Assembly: GCA_037043015.1 (NCBI GenBank)
Contig: CM073325.1
Coordinates: 9,527,001-9,591,000 of the forward strand
DNA: 64,000 nucleotides
From: Bryum argenteum
Lineage: Eukaryota > Streptophyta > Bryopsida > Bryales > Bryaceae
Direction of reading: 5' to 3'
The notes beneath the pieces were generated by a model. The model worked only from the letters and a program-made list of their open reading frames with translations. It was not told the DNA's origin and searched no databases. Below are positions 1-12,391 of the stretch, piece after piece. The position numbers and the translations under genes are program-made. How positions within the stretch are numbered: position 1 is the stretch's first letter; the number at the start of each line of letters is the position of its first letter.

Positions 1-2106
1 CGAAGATCAAGCCAATAAGGATCCCCTTGAGCAGGTAAGCAATTTCCTCTTCTTTCAAGCTTGCTGTGCTCAATTCTTCAAAATTCGTATGCAAGATGTG
101 AAATCGTATTTTAAACTGGTACTGTAAACATTTACCTAGGTGACTGATGAGTGGTACTCTGATGGTATTCTCGGCCCAAGTATTCCCTATATATAATGTT
201 AGAGAGTAGGAACAGGCTTCTAAACATATGGAAGTCCATCATTGTTGTGTAACGCCCCTTCTTAAATTGTCTTATCTTTGTGTTCTTCTTCACCTGTTCT
301 CAATATACCTTTTTTAGATTAGAATCTTCTCTTATGGCTAAGAAATCAGAACCTCACGTTTCTACGTGCAGTTCAAAATCTGGTTCAATGATGCGATTTC
401 GCGTAAGTTATCAGAGCCCAACGCGATGACCTTGGCAACTGCTAGTAAGGATGGACAACCGTAAGTGCTTTCTCAGTTACTCTTACCTTTGACCATCAGT
501 TCTGATGCTGAGAGGGTATCGTCTGTTTCACTAGCTTGTATAGTATGGACTTCGCCATTTGGTTTGATGTGTTCAATAATGTATTGATCATGTGCACTGC
601 CCAATATAGGTCTGCTCGATTGGTGTTGTTGAAAGGCTACGATGAACGGGGCTTTGTCTGGTACACAACTTACCAGAATTTCTGGCTTGTGGCATAGACC
701 GCTACTGATTTCAAGCTTGCTAGGCCAGTTCAATGATTGATGTCGCAGCCATTGTATTAGATGCTCAAGGTCTGGTGTATGATTTCATAGGTACACCAAT
801 TATGGCAGCCGCAAGGCAGCCGAACTGGATGCTAATCCGAAAGCCTGTCTAGTCTTCTTCTGGGAGCCCCTGCATCGCTCTGTATGCCACGTTGAACTCC
901 TTTGCGTTTGTTATTTATATTTCAATATAATGCTCACTCGCGAGTGCATTACTATTCTTATCACTGTACTGATGTGTTACATGATTTTCGTGTAGTCATT
1001 GCTTGTTGCTTTCATACTGAAGAGTGTCGACTGCACTTTGAGGAAAAGAGATTCACTAACAGCTTCAGAGGTTTCAAAGGTCGCTGGATGTTTAGACATG
1101 TTCTCAACAGATTTCGTTTGAAAACGAGAACCATGCATAGCTTATCGTGTCCTCGGCTGCAGGTACGGATTGAAGGCAGAATTGAAAGGGTTTCTACGGA
1201 GGAATCAGACACATACTTCCATAGCCGCCCTCGAGGAAGTCAGATTGGTGCTCTTGTCAGTGCGCAGGTAAATAGACAACGGTTGTGTTCGTTACAATTG
1301 TCATGCTCATTTTTCGAATAGTTGCTCTTATTGCCTACGCGAGGCACAGTTACACTGAAGCCCCTTCACATCTGTCTCTACTTGAACGTACCTGACGTAC
1401 CTAAATTAGTCTACTTATGAACTGTTAGTATACCAGTACAGAAGAGCTTGAGTTGCATTTGCACGAAGTAGGAAATCTTATTTGATGGGTTATCGTTACA
1501 TGCTTGACAGAGTTCAGTCATAGCTGGGCGACATGTGTTGGACAAAGCCAACGAAGATCTCAATGCGGAATATGGCGATGGGTATGAAGCTACTCATTTC
1601 TCAACTTTAAGTTTATTCAGAAGATTTCATACTCTTCGATTTCATCTGCAGTTTTTTCTACTTCATCAGAGTTCTCTGAATATTCACAAACTATAAGTCA
1701 CGGAGCTATTACACTGTACACACGTCTAGAGTTCCTTCAGATGGCAATCACTCGTTAATATGTTTCCACTTTCTTGAAGAATCACAATACCAAGATCTTT
1801 AAGTCGTTGGAGGATCATGTGCAGAAAATTCATACCAAGGCCAAGTAATTGGGGAGGCTATCGGTTGATACCTGAAGTGATGGAGTTTTGGCAGGGTCGA
1901 GAGTCTCGCCTCCATGATAGGTGGGTTACACTACTCTTAGTCACTATTCTACGCAAATCAGAGTGGTTGTTTAATAGAGGTTGTACAGTACAGTATTTTG
2001 CTTGATACTGATCAAGCAGTTGACGCTCTTGCTCAGGTTACGCTACACAAGGGCCAGGGAGAGCACCACAGGCCAGGCTTGGATCATTGAGCGACTGTCA
2101 CCATGA
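1..2106 (+). CDS. PDX3: Pyridoxamine/pyridoxine 5'-phosphate oxidase (PDX3-like), 5' end outside the window
   Basis: FMN-dependent oxidase of vitamin B6 salvage that converts pyridoxine/pyridoxamine 5'-phosphate to pyridoxal 5'-phosphate. Exons read from GT-AG sites and matching phases: 1-34 (partial), 372-460, 610-660, 791-881, 1163-1267, 1511-1581, 1825-1920, 2037-2106 (TGA stop). The joined protein follows the plant PNPO domain throughout: [14 protein letters not shown], then [27 protein letters not shown], the signature [34 protein letters not shown] and the C-terminal AWIIERLSP, which matches the family's conserved WxxxRLxP ending. Residues expected at the FMN site (R-x-V-L-L-K) are present. 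In land plants this domain usually follows an NAD(P)HX-epimerase domain; any such part lies upstream of base 1. The introns are short and AT-rich, unlike those of the large gene at 30-62 kb. No break is seen in the visible exons. Confidence 0.9.
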
Positions 2107-2600
2107 TATAAGGTTTAATATTCAGAGCTTATCAAGAGAGAGAGGAGCAGACTTTAGTGCTGACAATCTTAGTTCAAGGTCATTCTGGATGCAGGCACTC
2201 TTCTAGACTACAATTTGAAATCAACGGCAGCTTATTAAGCTTGCTTTCCTTTTAGCTATTAATAGTTGATTTATCTCAAAGAGGTACTCAATGCAGGGAA
2301 ATAAAATTGCCACCTTCTTAGACATAGTTGATTCATTCCAAAGAGATAAAATCATGGGGATGCTTCTACACTAAATTGCTACAGGAGGGTAATATGTTAA
2401 ACTAAAAAAGTGATTCTAAAGGTGTGGATGCATGTGGTTGCTGAATGTTTGGAAGCTTTTCTTATTTAGTCATTACGATTCATCAATTATTTGGAGGCTT
2501 TTGTTATAGTCATTACTATTGATTAATTATTCGACAGTCTATTGTCGAATATTGATGGCTAAATAAGGGTCAACAAACAAAAAGGAACATCAAGCACTTC
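2107..2600. other. 3' flank of the oxidase gene, no gene seen
   Basis: AT-rich sequence after the stop codon. It must hold the 3' UTR, but I see no convincing single poly(A) signal, coding exon or RNA gene. Confidence 0.5.
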
Positions 2601-3200
2601 CCCATGACTCAAATAGTAGCCTTGCAATGATATAAACTACCAAATATTTTACAAAGTAATTAATATAGTCCAAACCTAGATCCCTACCACTCAAATTATA
2701 CCTTATCTTCAATATATCTTTGAATGGATCGAGGTTTCTATCACTAATACAACACTGTAATTGGAATCCATTCTAAAAAATAAATTCAAAATCTAACGGT
2801 GGTTGAAGGAGATCTATCTCTTCAAAAATCATCCACTTTTTCACTTTTTTCATCGTAGAAATATCATTGCAAAGCCAATACTAAAATTATCTGGATCAAA
2901 ATACTTCCAACTACAAAGATTGTGGGATGCATCTAAAGATCACACTTGTGTAAAACAAATCGTGCAAAAACATTTTTGATGTCACATAATAGGCTTGCAA
3001 TGGTAAAACATGCCAAATGTTTAAAAACCCAAAAAACAAATACTCCCTTCACTAAAATGCATGCCATTTTTTCATACTTAATTGTATGGGTCTGCAATTT
3101 TTACCATGTAGACTAGACTCAATTTGGGACCCAACCCAGGTAATTTCGTCAAAAACAAAGTCCAAATGAAAAAGTTATGGCTCTTCAAAGTTCATGTCCT
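2600..3200 (-). repeat. Diverged inverted copy of the TTAA-flanked element at 4818-5790
   Basis: Bases about 2640-2880 and 3050-3200 match the reverse complement of about 5220-5400 and 4850-5000. Shared landmarks are the words for 'ggtctgcaatttttacca', 'tttcgtcaaaaac' and 'ttatggctcttcaaag'. The terminal repeats are not recognisable, so this is an old internal fragment of the same repeat family in the opposite orientation. Confidence 0.65.
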
Positions 3201-3235
3201 TCGTTCAAAATGTTCATGGGCGACCGGCGGTCTTT

Positions 3236-3456
3236 GCCCATCAGGTAGGCCGCCGGTCGCCCTCTGAGCTACGTTCGCCCATCAACTGGATCGGTGGTCG
3301 CCCCACTGAGCGATGTTCGATTGTTCGCCGATCGGCTGTATCGGCGGTCGCCCCAACAGGAGGGGTACAAATAGGCTCGCGGACACTTTGTCCTTGCCCA
3401 TCAGGTAGACCGCCGGTCGCCCTCTCAGCTACGTTCGCCCATCAGCTGGATCGGCC
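3236..3456. repeat. GC-rich tandem repeat, period 160 bp
   Basis: A unit starting gcccatcaggtaggccgccg at 3236 begins again at 3396 with a few substitutions, giving one full unit plus about 60 bases. Inside the unit, shorter degenerate words such as cggtcgcccc and gcccatca recur. GC content is far above that of the surrounding AT-rich DNA. Open frames across it carry no recognisable protein. Confidence 0.75.
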
Positions 3457-3692
3457 CTTTTTGCAATCGGGAATTCTCCCACCTATGTTGCATGCGAGTC
3501 CATAAGGGTTCGTATCAGCTCTTAGGAGGATGAGATGAGGATGAACATTGGATGGGGGAGGGGTAAAAGAGCCATGTAGTTTTCAATGTATTAGTTTAAA
3601 TTAACAAGGAGTAGGCACATGCTAGTAACTTGGGATCATTGGTCCCATAATTCCCATTTCATGATCTTTCTGTTTATAAAAAATGGACATAA

Positions 3693-3851
3693 GAGGTCTA
3701 AAACGGACCGGCGATCGCCCATGCGAGGTCTAAAACGGACCGGCGATCGCCCATGAGAGGTCTAAAACGGACCGGCGGTCGCCCATGCAGGACCCGCGGT
3801 CACCCATGTGGGACCCGCGGTCGCCCATGCGGGACCTGCGGTCGCCCACAC
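3693..3851. repeat. GC-rich minisatellite: three 32-bp units followed by about four 21-bp units
   Basis: Units start gaggtctaaaacggaccggc at 3693, 3725 and 3757, a period of 32. They run straight into a shorter relative built on gggacccgcggtcgcccat, repeated about four times to 3848. Both unit types share the core ggtcgcccatg with the 160-bp array at 3236, so the two arrays probably have a common source. Confidence 0.8.
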
Positions 3852-4339
3852 ATGTAGTCTCTTAGAGTGACGTGTATTTTTTTTCCACGTCATTATCGAC
3901 CCTACGCCACGTATGAAAATAACTTTTTACCTCAATGTCAATCTCAACAAGCTTTTACTATGCAATTTCTGGTACAGTTGACAGTCCCGTCGAATCAGAC
4001 GTCAGAGAGACATGTCCAATACGACAATTCAGACAAACATTCCAAAAAGTGTGTCTAATAAGACAACCCTGTCCCAAAGTATAATGCTAAATTTTTCATG
4101 ATGGGTAATGTTTTCATGGTCTTCTGGATTATAGTTGAGCCTAAGCAAATGCTTCGACTCAACTACAAACAAGGAGACCATGAGGCTCAAAGATCATTGA
4201 TTAGCTAGTGTTTAATTATCTAAGAAGAAAGGAGGAGAAAACTGAGAGGGTAAAAGAAGAATGATGAGGACTTGAGCTTAAACTTGTCATGTCCGAGATC
4301 CACTTTACACTACAAGAGTGACCAAGCCACTTAAAAAAT

Positions 4340-4402
4340 CATTTTTGATTTATCATGGTTTCGGCTCTTGGCCAAGAGTCATGACCATGAAAATGATTTT
4401 AA
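4340..4402. repeat. Foldback hairpin
   Basis: An imperfect inverted repeat: aatcattttt...tcatgg on the left pairs with catgaaaatgatt on the right. It is centred on the perfect 14-bp palindrome ctcttggccaagag at 4365-4378. It may be a MITE remnant; no target duplication is clear. Confidence 0.45.
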
Positions 4403-4813
4403 TTTTCTTGGTCATGGTTCTTGGTCCATATTGTAAAGGGGACCCTCATGCAAGGGCAACACCACCATGGCTTTTGACATAATATGGAAAATATACTCCC
4501 ATATCACATGATACTACTAAATTTTTTTTTATTAAGATTGGGACAATTGTATCCATTCATGGGCCGCACCTTAGTGACTTTTGACATAATGACCTTTTGC
4601 ACTATCTGCTGCAAAAACATAACTTTTTAAGTACCTCTAAAACAACAATCCAAGGCCCTTTACAATAAATGAATGGAATATAGTTGTAAAACCATGCTAT
4701 TTTGGAAGATTATATCCACAACCACTACATGCATATTATGAGCCTACCTTCTATGTTAATCTGATGGGCCTCTTGAAATAAAGGAGCGTATTCATTCAAA
4801 CCTTTAAGAGGTC

Positions 4814-5794
4814 TTAACCCCTAAACGTCCTTGTGGTCGTTTTGATACATTTTTGACATCCATCCAAAACTTTGAAGAGCCATAACTTCTTCATCCAAAG
4901 TCCGTTTTTGACGAAATCACTTGGGTTTGGTTCCAAATCAAGTCTAGTTTGTGTGGTAAAAACTGCAGACCCATACAATGAAGTATGAAGTAATGGCATG
5001 CATTTTAGTGACAGCAGCTTTTGGTTTTGAGATTTCAAACATTGGGTATGTTTTACCATTGCAAGCCAATTATGAGAAATCAAAAATAGTTTTTTATGAA
5101 TTTTTTTTTCATAAGTATATTCTTAAGATGGATCCTAACAAGTTCCTAGTTGGAAGATTTTTGATCCAAATGATTTTAGTATTGGATATGCCATGATGTT
5201 TCTATATTGAAAAAAGTGAAAAAATGGATGAAGTTTGAGGAGCTATATCTCCTTCATACACCGTTGGATTTCAACTTTGTTTTTTGGGATGGATTCCGAT
5301 TAGAGTCTAGTTTTAGTGGTAGAAATCTTGACCGAATCAAAGATGTTTTGTAGATAAGGCGTAGGTTTGAGTGCAAGAGATGTAGTTTTGTACTACTTTC
5401 CCTCTGTATTTTTTTGGGCAGTTTTCACCATTGCGAGGCTACTATAGGAGTCAATAAAATTTTTTGATGATTTTTTTTGGTACAAGTGTGTTATTTAGAT
5501 GAAGGCACACAACTTTCTAATTGGTGATTTTTTTATTGCAATTCGTTTGTTGATATAATTTCCACTCCAAAGTGAAAATGATGAAATTTTACAGATTGTT
5601 TTTAGTACTAATACGTTATGATCTCCCAATCTATGAGGGTTCATGACCCAAAATTTGGTCCACATGATCTACAATAAGTCTACTATAGGTTTGTGCGGTT
5701 GAGATCTGAATAAGTTACCTTCATTTTCATCTATGACACTTTTTTTGAAAATGTGTTTTTTGGCTTAAAATAGGCAGGGACGTTTAGGGGTTAA
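4814..5794. mobile_element. piggyBac-like non-autonomous element, 973 bp, with TTAA duplications
   Basis: The body 4818-5790 starts CCCCTAAACGTCC and ends GGACGTTTAGGGG, a perfect 13-bp terminal inverted repeat. It is flanked on both sides by TTAA (4814-4817 and 5791-5794). TTAA target sites and termini beginning with C-rich CCC/T are the hallmarks of the piggyBac superfamily. No transposase is encoded, so it depends on a partner elsewhere. Relatives occur at 2600-3200, 23811-24244 and 45115-46102, with a left end at 47549. The superfamily call rests on target site and termini only. Confidence 0.7.
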
Positions 5795-6560
5795 ACTTGA
5801 AGAATAGGAAAAATATTATTGTAACCAAATTTGTTAATTTTGCACCCAAGAAGTGCAATGTACATTTGCAATCCGTTTTGACCAAAATCCCTAATTTTTT
5901 CAAATTGGTATACCAAATCACTATCAATGTGGATACTCTATTTTCTTCTTAACAATGTACACTAATGAATGTCATTGCAACATGCAAAACTTCTAAACAA
6001 CATTATAAAAACACTCATGATATTTTATCAACATTTTGGTAATGAATAGTCCATACAAAAACATGCATTTATTGCAACTTAAAAATCAAATACATTCATG
6101 ATGAAACAAAGCTTTGTTTACTTTACTCCAAATAAAACATTACATGCTTTCTTGTCACAAAACAAATATACATTGGACACCGTCTGAACGTGCATTGCAC
6201 TCTTTACAGTACGTAGTGTATAAAAACCTATCACTGCAAGTCTGGGGGAGTTTCCGCTATTGACTTGACACTTTTTGATTGCGGTTGCTCCTCCCCGGTG
6301 GCAGATGTAGCTCCTCGCCCTTCATGTGGCCCCATCTCGCATGCAATCAAGGGGTCCGCATAATCCATTGCCCCTTTCGCCACCATAGCATTCATCATCT
6401 ATCTCTAGAGAGCACTCGGTTCAACCCTGAATTTTTGTCCAAAAAAGACGATGCCTTTACAAACGTATGGTTGTAAGTTTTTGGGAAATGAAATATTAAA
6501 AGTACAACCCCCCCCCCAAAAAAAATAATCTATACTCACAAAAGAACACAAATTACAAAA

Positions 6561-6833
6561 AACCTTAAGGATTCCCAATTCCGTTAAAATGACGTTATGC
6601 CGCTAAAATGGCACACCTCAACTTTCTGAATTGCAATTCAAAAACCATGTGATATAACAAAATCTGAAGGTGATATTATGGAAAATGGCTGACAATGTAT
6701 ATAAAGGAGTGATGTTATTAAAAAAAATTGTGATATTACAGAATACACCATTCTATGTGAGCACATATGTAAGATTTGGTGTGACAAGATGGCACATGGT
6801 ATAGTGCCATTTTAACGGAATTGAGGTTAAGGG
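6561..6833. mobile_element. Candidate MITE with long imperfect inverted ends
   Basis: The left end (6561-6612) carries CTTAAGG...CAATTCCGTTAAAATG. The right end (about 6790-6831) carries its reverse complement CATTTTAACGGAATTG...TTAAG. Together they bracket about 270 bp with no coding capacity. The target duplication is not certain. Confidence 0.45.
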
Positions 6834-6867
6834 TACAAACCATCATAAAATATTTCAAAAAATGGTT

Positions 6868-7440
6868 TTGCAATGAAACTCATAGGTTACATAACGCTTT
6901 AATTTAATAAAATATATATTTGAAACAAACTTTAAAGCTCAAAATACAACAATTAATATCAAAACGACAAAACTTACAAACAAACAAGAAACCTAGAACT
7001 TGAAAATATTGTTGTAATAAAATTCTAAAATCACAAAGAAAAAAATATAAAATTTGTAAAAAGTCCAAAAATCACAAACCACACAAAATCCTGTAACTCT
7101 ATAAAAGCATTGCAATGAAATCCTAAAACTCCAAAATAAACTACAAAAACCTATAAAATCACATAACATTATAAAACAACTAAATATTTCAAACTATGTA
7201 AATCTGTAAAGCTGCAAAATAAATTTGCAATGAAACCCTAATAGTCCATGAAAAATTTATATAAACACAAAATCCATGAAACAACAAAAAAGAACTAAGT
7301 ATAGAAAACCATTAAGCTACAAAAACATTGGTTCGCAATGAAACCCTGGTAATGCAAAAGAAAGTTTACAAGAACTTGTAAAATCATGTGAACTTGAGAT
7401 TTTTAACATTGAAACCCTATTTTATTTGGTATAAAAGGTT
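6868..7440. repeat. Degenerate A-rich tandem repeat, period roughly 100-140 bp
   Basis: The phrase gcaatgaaaccct or close variants recurs near 6870, 7112, 7227 and 7335, with a weaker copy near 7012. Each is followed by A-rich sequence with scattered 'acaaaatc' words. Unit length and sequence drift a great deal. Confidence 0.5.
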
Positions 7441-7519
7441 GAAATGCACATCAATTTTTGTTATTCCAAAGAATATCCACTGTGAAGGTATGTGAAAAAT
7501 TGCAAGTTATGAAATTGAA

Positions 7520-7905
7520 ATGTGGAGAGGGTTACTTATACCCTCCCCGTTTCGCCTCGCTCCTGCGTCAAAGCTGGTGACTTTGGAGAGCGGGCAGCGA
7601 CCCAGCCCCGCCAAGGAGCCCAATCCGGCGAGGTAGCAAAGAGCGAGCAGGTGGCGGCGGTCCCGGTCCCACTGCGGCCCGAAGCGGCGACTGCCCGGCC
7701 CTGCGGCCACGGGCAAAGCCAAAGCGACTAAGCCCCCCCTGCCCCCAGCCACGACTACTACGCCGACCCGGGCTAGAAGACTATGATACCAACCTGCGCC
7801 CCTCCGCACATGCGGAGGTCTGTCGCCTTAGAGCGCCGAAGACGCCGCCCGGCCAAGGGGGTGTTCGGGTGTTCGGCGATGATTTGATTTTTTTTTTTTT
7901 TTTTT
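7520..7905. other. GC-rich island of unknown nature ending in a T-run
   Basis: About 340 bp of GC-rich sequence between AT-rich flanks, ending in an uninterrupted run of about 18 T (7888-7905). Open frames on both strands show no known domain and are probably a by-product of composition. The homopolymer at one edge suggests a retroposed or transposon-borne fragment, but I recognise no family. Confidence 0.4.
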
Positions 7906-10900
7906 TAAATAATCTTAAATTGAATTTCTTTTTCAGAATTTTTTTGAAAGTTTTTGAAAGTTTTTTGTTTTTGTTCAGTACTCATCTTGTTTTCTTCCTT
8001 TCTCTGTAATTTAGCTTTTGTTGTTGTCTTTTTCTTTTCTATTTTCTTTTACTTTTTATGGTTTGTTCTACTTTTGGAGTTGGGAAGTTGCATCCCTGTA
8101 AGAGTCTAGCTGTCAAAACAAGCAAAAACTACAAAAGAAATATATTGATCCAAGACTTAGGTTTACAATGAATAAGAGTCCCTTATATACTAATCTCTTG
8201 GCTCAATCGCCGAGGCTATACTTTAGCTCTCTCATCGCCGAGGCTATACTTTAGCTCTCTTTTCGCCGAGGCTATACTTTAGCTCTCTTCGCCGAGGCTA
8301 TACTTTAGCTCTCTCTCGCCGAGGCTATACTTTAGCTCTCTTTGCCAAGTTCTATTTATAAAATTAATAGCGAGTGAACATCCGAGCTTATCAACGAGGC
8401 CTTGGCCCATGACAAATGCCTCCTCCTCCTCCTCTTGTGCTGATGAATTAACAAGTGTCATACAAGAGAATGTGCCCAAGGAATATCAAGATTTCCACGC
8501 GCGCAACAAGCGCTCGTAATCGTCTAAGGCCATGACATTTTGTAATTGGCAAACAGGTTCCCAAGAAGGCTCCGGCCATCCTGTCTACTTTACAAGTAGT
8601 TGCCAACCGCGCCCACGACGTCGATGTTGCAACACTCTTTCAACAGCCTACTCGTCCTCGCTAGTGGATGCCTCGAAAGCGGGATTGCCCAAAACAACAC
8701 CGGACTCATTATCATGAGGTAGTTGGGAAGGCAACGGATCTTCAGCTGCCTTCTTCACTAAACTCACATGAAAAACAGGATGAATACCTGACGGTGTATT
8801 CAAACGAACCGCATGTGTACCTACGCACTCCAATACACGATAAGGAAGAGCAATCCAATCAAGCTTCTTGATTGGCCGGGACGTGTTGATGTTCTTCAAC
8901 TTCAACCACACACGATTACCCGGACGAAAATCCTCGGCGACCGAGCGTCGTGTATTTGACTGACGTTTTTGAGTCTCTTGCGCAATGGCCATTGCCGTTG
9001 TTGTCAGTTCACTTGAATTACACCAGTGCTCAACAAGCTTGCGTCCTTTTTCCGCCGGTGACAACGAAGAACCTGCCTCCTCGGGTATAGTAATATTCAT
9101 GACCGAATGATGATAACCGTGAGTCATAAAAAATGCAGACATACCTATGACTCCGACACGATTATTCAACGCCATCATCGCGATCGGCAAAATCAAAAGC
9201 CCAACCTTCTTGCTCAAATGTCGTGAAAATACGAAGATATGTTTCAAGCTCTTGATTCGCCTCTCTGTTGCACCATCTGTCTCCGGATGGAAAGTCATCG
9301 ACAACCGACGCGTAATCTTCATCAATCTGCATACTTCGGCCCAAAGCGGACTAACAAATTGACTCATCGCGATCCGACACAATTCTTTGCGGGCAATCCG
9401 TGATCTTGAAAAACTTGCTCTAAAAGTTTGTGAGCCACATCAAGTGCACGAATTGTCTTCATAGGCACAAAGAATGATAGATATGGACAAACGGTCATTC
9501 ACAACCATGATATTTGTGCGATCATTTGCTTGGTGCCAATCCGTAATAAAATCAATGGAGAGCTCGGTCCAAATCCGTGCGGAATTGGCAAAGGTTTTAG
9601 CAACCTCGCTTCTCGCTTCTCCCGCCAAATCTTCGATTTTCCACACACGTTGCGCCTCGCATAAATCTCCGAACATCTTGTGTCAACCTGCGCCACGATA
9701 TTCACGCCGCAATCAAGTCACGCGTACCCTCACGACCTGGATGTCCTCGCTAGTGGTGAATCATGAGTAGATTGGATCAAACGCGTCCGAAGAGGTTCGT
9801 GCGCGGAATCCATATTCGTCCACGCCAACGCAATCGATGACCGAATCTACGAACACTCACTAATCGTGATAGGTAAGCCCCATTCTTTAGGTAGTCGGCG
9901 CTCACCATCCATAACCGCCTTTCGCATCTTCCAATAACGATGATTTGTTTGCGGGCAACATCCCATAATGCAATCATCTTTGCGTCAATAAATGGACATA
10001 TGGGACGCGGGGTCATTATCGACTCAGAAGCGGAGCCCTTTCTCGAATCGCATCACCATCTCGATCCATGCGGATTTAGCGACAACCTTCAAAGCGCCAT
10101 CATCTCCGTCTAAAAAGCGATGATATCGATTCACGATTCGATCATCATCTGCGTGTTGGGAAGATCCTGCTTCCGACGAGAAAGTGCATCCGAATGAACT
10201 TGATCCTTGATCCTCATCCAGGCTTGTGACGATCTCAAAGTCAAAATCATTCAACTCGTAGGCCCAACGCATTTGCCTCTCGCTCAAATGTTGCTTCTTA
10301 CAAAAATAAGCCAAATGCGATGATCAACTCACTTCAAAATGTTGGCCAACAAGTAATGTACGCCACTCGCGGATGCAATGTACAAAATCGCTAGCATTTC
10401 CTTGTCGTGAATCGGATAATTGGACTCACGATCGTGTGTTTCCTCGAGAAATAAGCAACCGCATGCCAAAGTCCGTCCACCTTTTGCATTAAGGTGCCAC
10501 CAACAAAGATAACCAGAGGAATCACATTCAATGGTTGTTTCAAACCTGAGTTCATTTAACGAGCACCGGCGCATGAATTAATGCCTCCTTCAATCGATCA
10601 AAGGCATGTTGACATTTCGATGTCCAATGGAAAGGTTGATCTTTCCGCGTTAGTCGAGTAAGAAGTTCTGCAATGTTAGAATATCCATCTATGAATTGTC
10701 GATAATAATTGCAGAAACCTAAAAATCCACGAACTCCTTTCACTTTTGTTGGCGGCTCCCATTGACGAATTGCCTCAAGTTTTTCTTTGGATCACCGCAA
10801 ACCCCAACCGGTCTTCACCAAATATCCAAGATACTTAATAGTGCCTACTTCAAACTCGCTCTTATCAAAATCAGGTTGAAGCCCTGCGTTAGCAAGCTTA

Positions 10901-12391
10901 CGGATGATCATGAGAACTGCATCACGATGTTCTTTTTGAGTATCACTATAGATCACCACGTCATCAATATATGCGGAGCAACATATATCCAATTCGTTGC
11001 GAAGTATCCAATTAATATATCGAAAGTTGCGGCGCGCCGTCGTCGGTCAAAACGTGTGACCAACCACTCATATAAGCCAAAGCGTGTTTTGAACGCCGTC
11101 TTCCACTCGTCACCTTCTTTCACACGTATCCGATGAAACGCAGAGATTACATCAACCTTGAGATATATTCGGCCGCAAAGAATGGATCTTAACGCTCTCA
11201 TCAATGCGCGGAATCGGATAGCCATCCTTACGACTCATCTCGTTCAATCGCCGATAGTCAACACGTAATCGCAATCCTCCGCCAGGTTTCTTCACAAATA
11301 TGACCGGAGGCTGCTGCAGTGAATTACTTACGCGAATAAATCCATTATCCAACAACTCCGTAAGGGTCTTGCGCAAAACTAATAATTGATCCTCGGACAT
11401 CGATCTGTGGGCATGGCGGGGATGTCATCATTAGTCTTCCTTCAATAAGATTGATCTCGTGATCAACCCTTTTCCTATCTTGGGGCAACGACTTTGCATC
11501 TTGTCGATTAAAAGCGTCAATAATCGGCGTGAGCCACCGGGGAGCATGTTGTGTCGGGTCCCTATACACCTTCATTGTAGTGTCTTCGGATGTCAACCAA
11601 GTTGGCACTAAAAACCTCTCTACTGTTCACGACTTCTTCTCTGCAAAGTTTGAATCACTGATGCACGTATCTCTTGCATTGGCTCCAACGTAATCGGTCG
11701 AGTCTTCACATCATCTTGAAAGGTTTTCAATGCAAACCTCTTCTTTAGCAGGTCGAACACTTGCATCATGTCGCTCCATCCAACATTTTCCCAAGATTAT
11801 ATCATCTATCTGTCCTGGAATAACATAGGCAACAATCTTCTCCTCCATACCATCAATATCGGCCATAAAGATTGCAATTTAGCAAATCATAGGCCGCTTC
11901 TTCATTGTCGTAACTTGCTCCAAAGATCTAGGTTGAATAGATGACGATCCAACCCTCTCCGTCGAACAAATTGCTCGCATACGCTTGCAAAGCATTGGCA
12001 TCCAGAATCACACAAAGCACGAGTAGATATAATTGAGTTTATTAAAACATCAACATACATACCACCCGTGTCTAAGTCTCTCCTAGATTCTTCAATTTTG
12101 ACAACTCTGCGCCCACGCCTCCGATCGAGTCTTATGCTGGAAGTCGCTCGTTTTCCGACTCTACATCGTAGTCACAACTCTCCATCTCTTTGACCTCCTC
12201 TATCTTGACATTGCTCTTCTTTCTCACCGCGCGCACTATCGAAGTTTTGTCCGCGCTCTCTTTCTTCTTCTTCTCATTGCCTTCACCTTGCTTGGATGAA
12301 CAGTCATTTGCACGATGGCCTCGCTTCAAACATAAAAAACAGTGTCCCTCTTGGCGACACCGTTGTTGTTCCTCCAAAGTCAGACGTCTCC

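Noticed and set aside
3693-3851. CRISPR-like array
   Set aside because: The units are contiguous 32-bp and 21-bp tandem repeats without unique spacers, and the window is eukaryotic.
7507-7809. Protein-coding gene in the GC-rich island
   Set aside because: Open frames on both strands have biased composition, no homology I recognise and no gene context.
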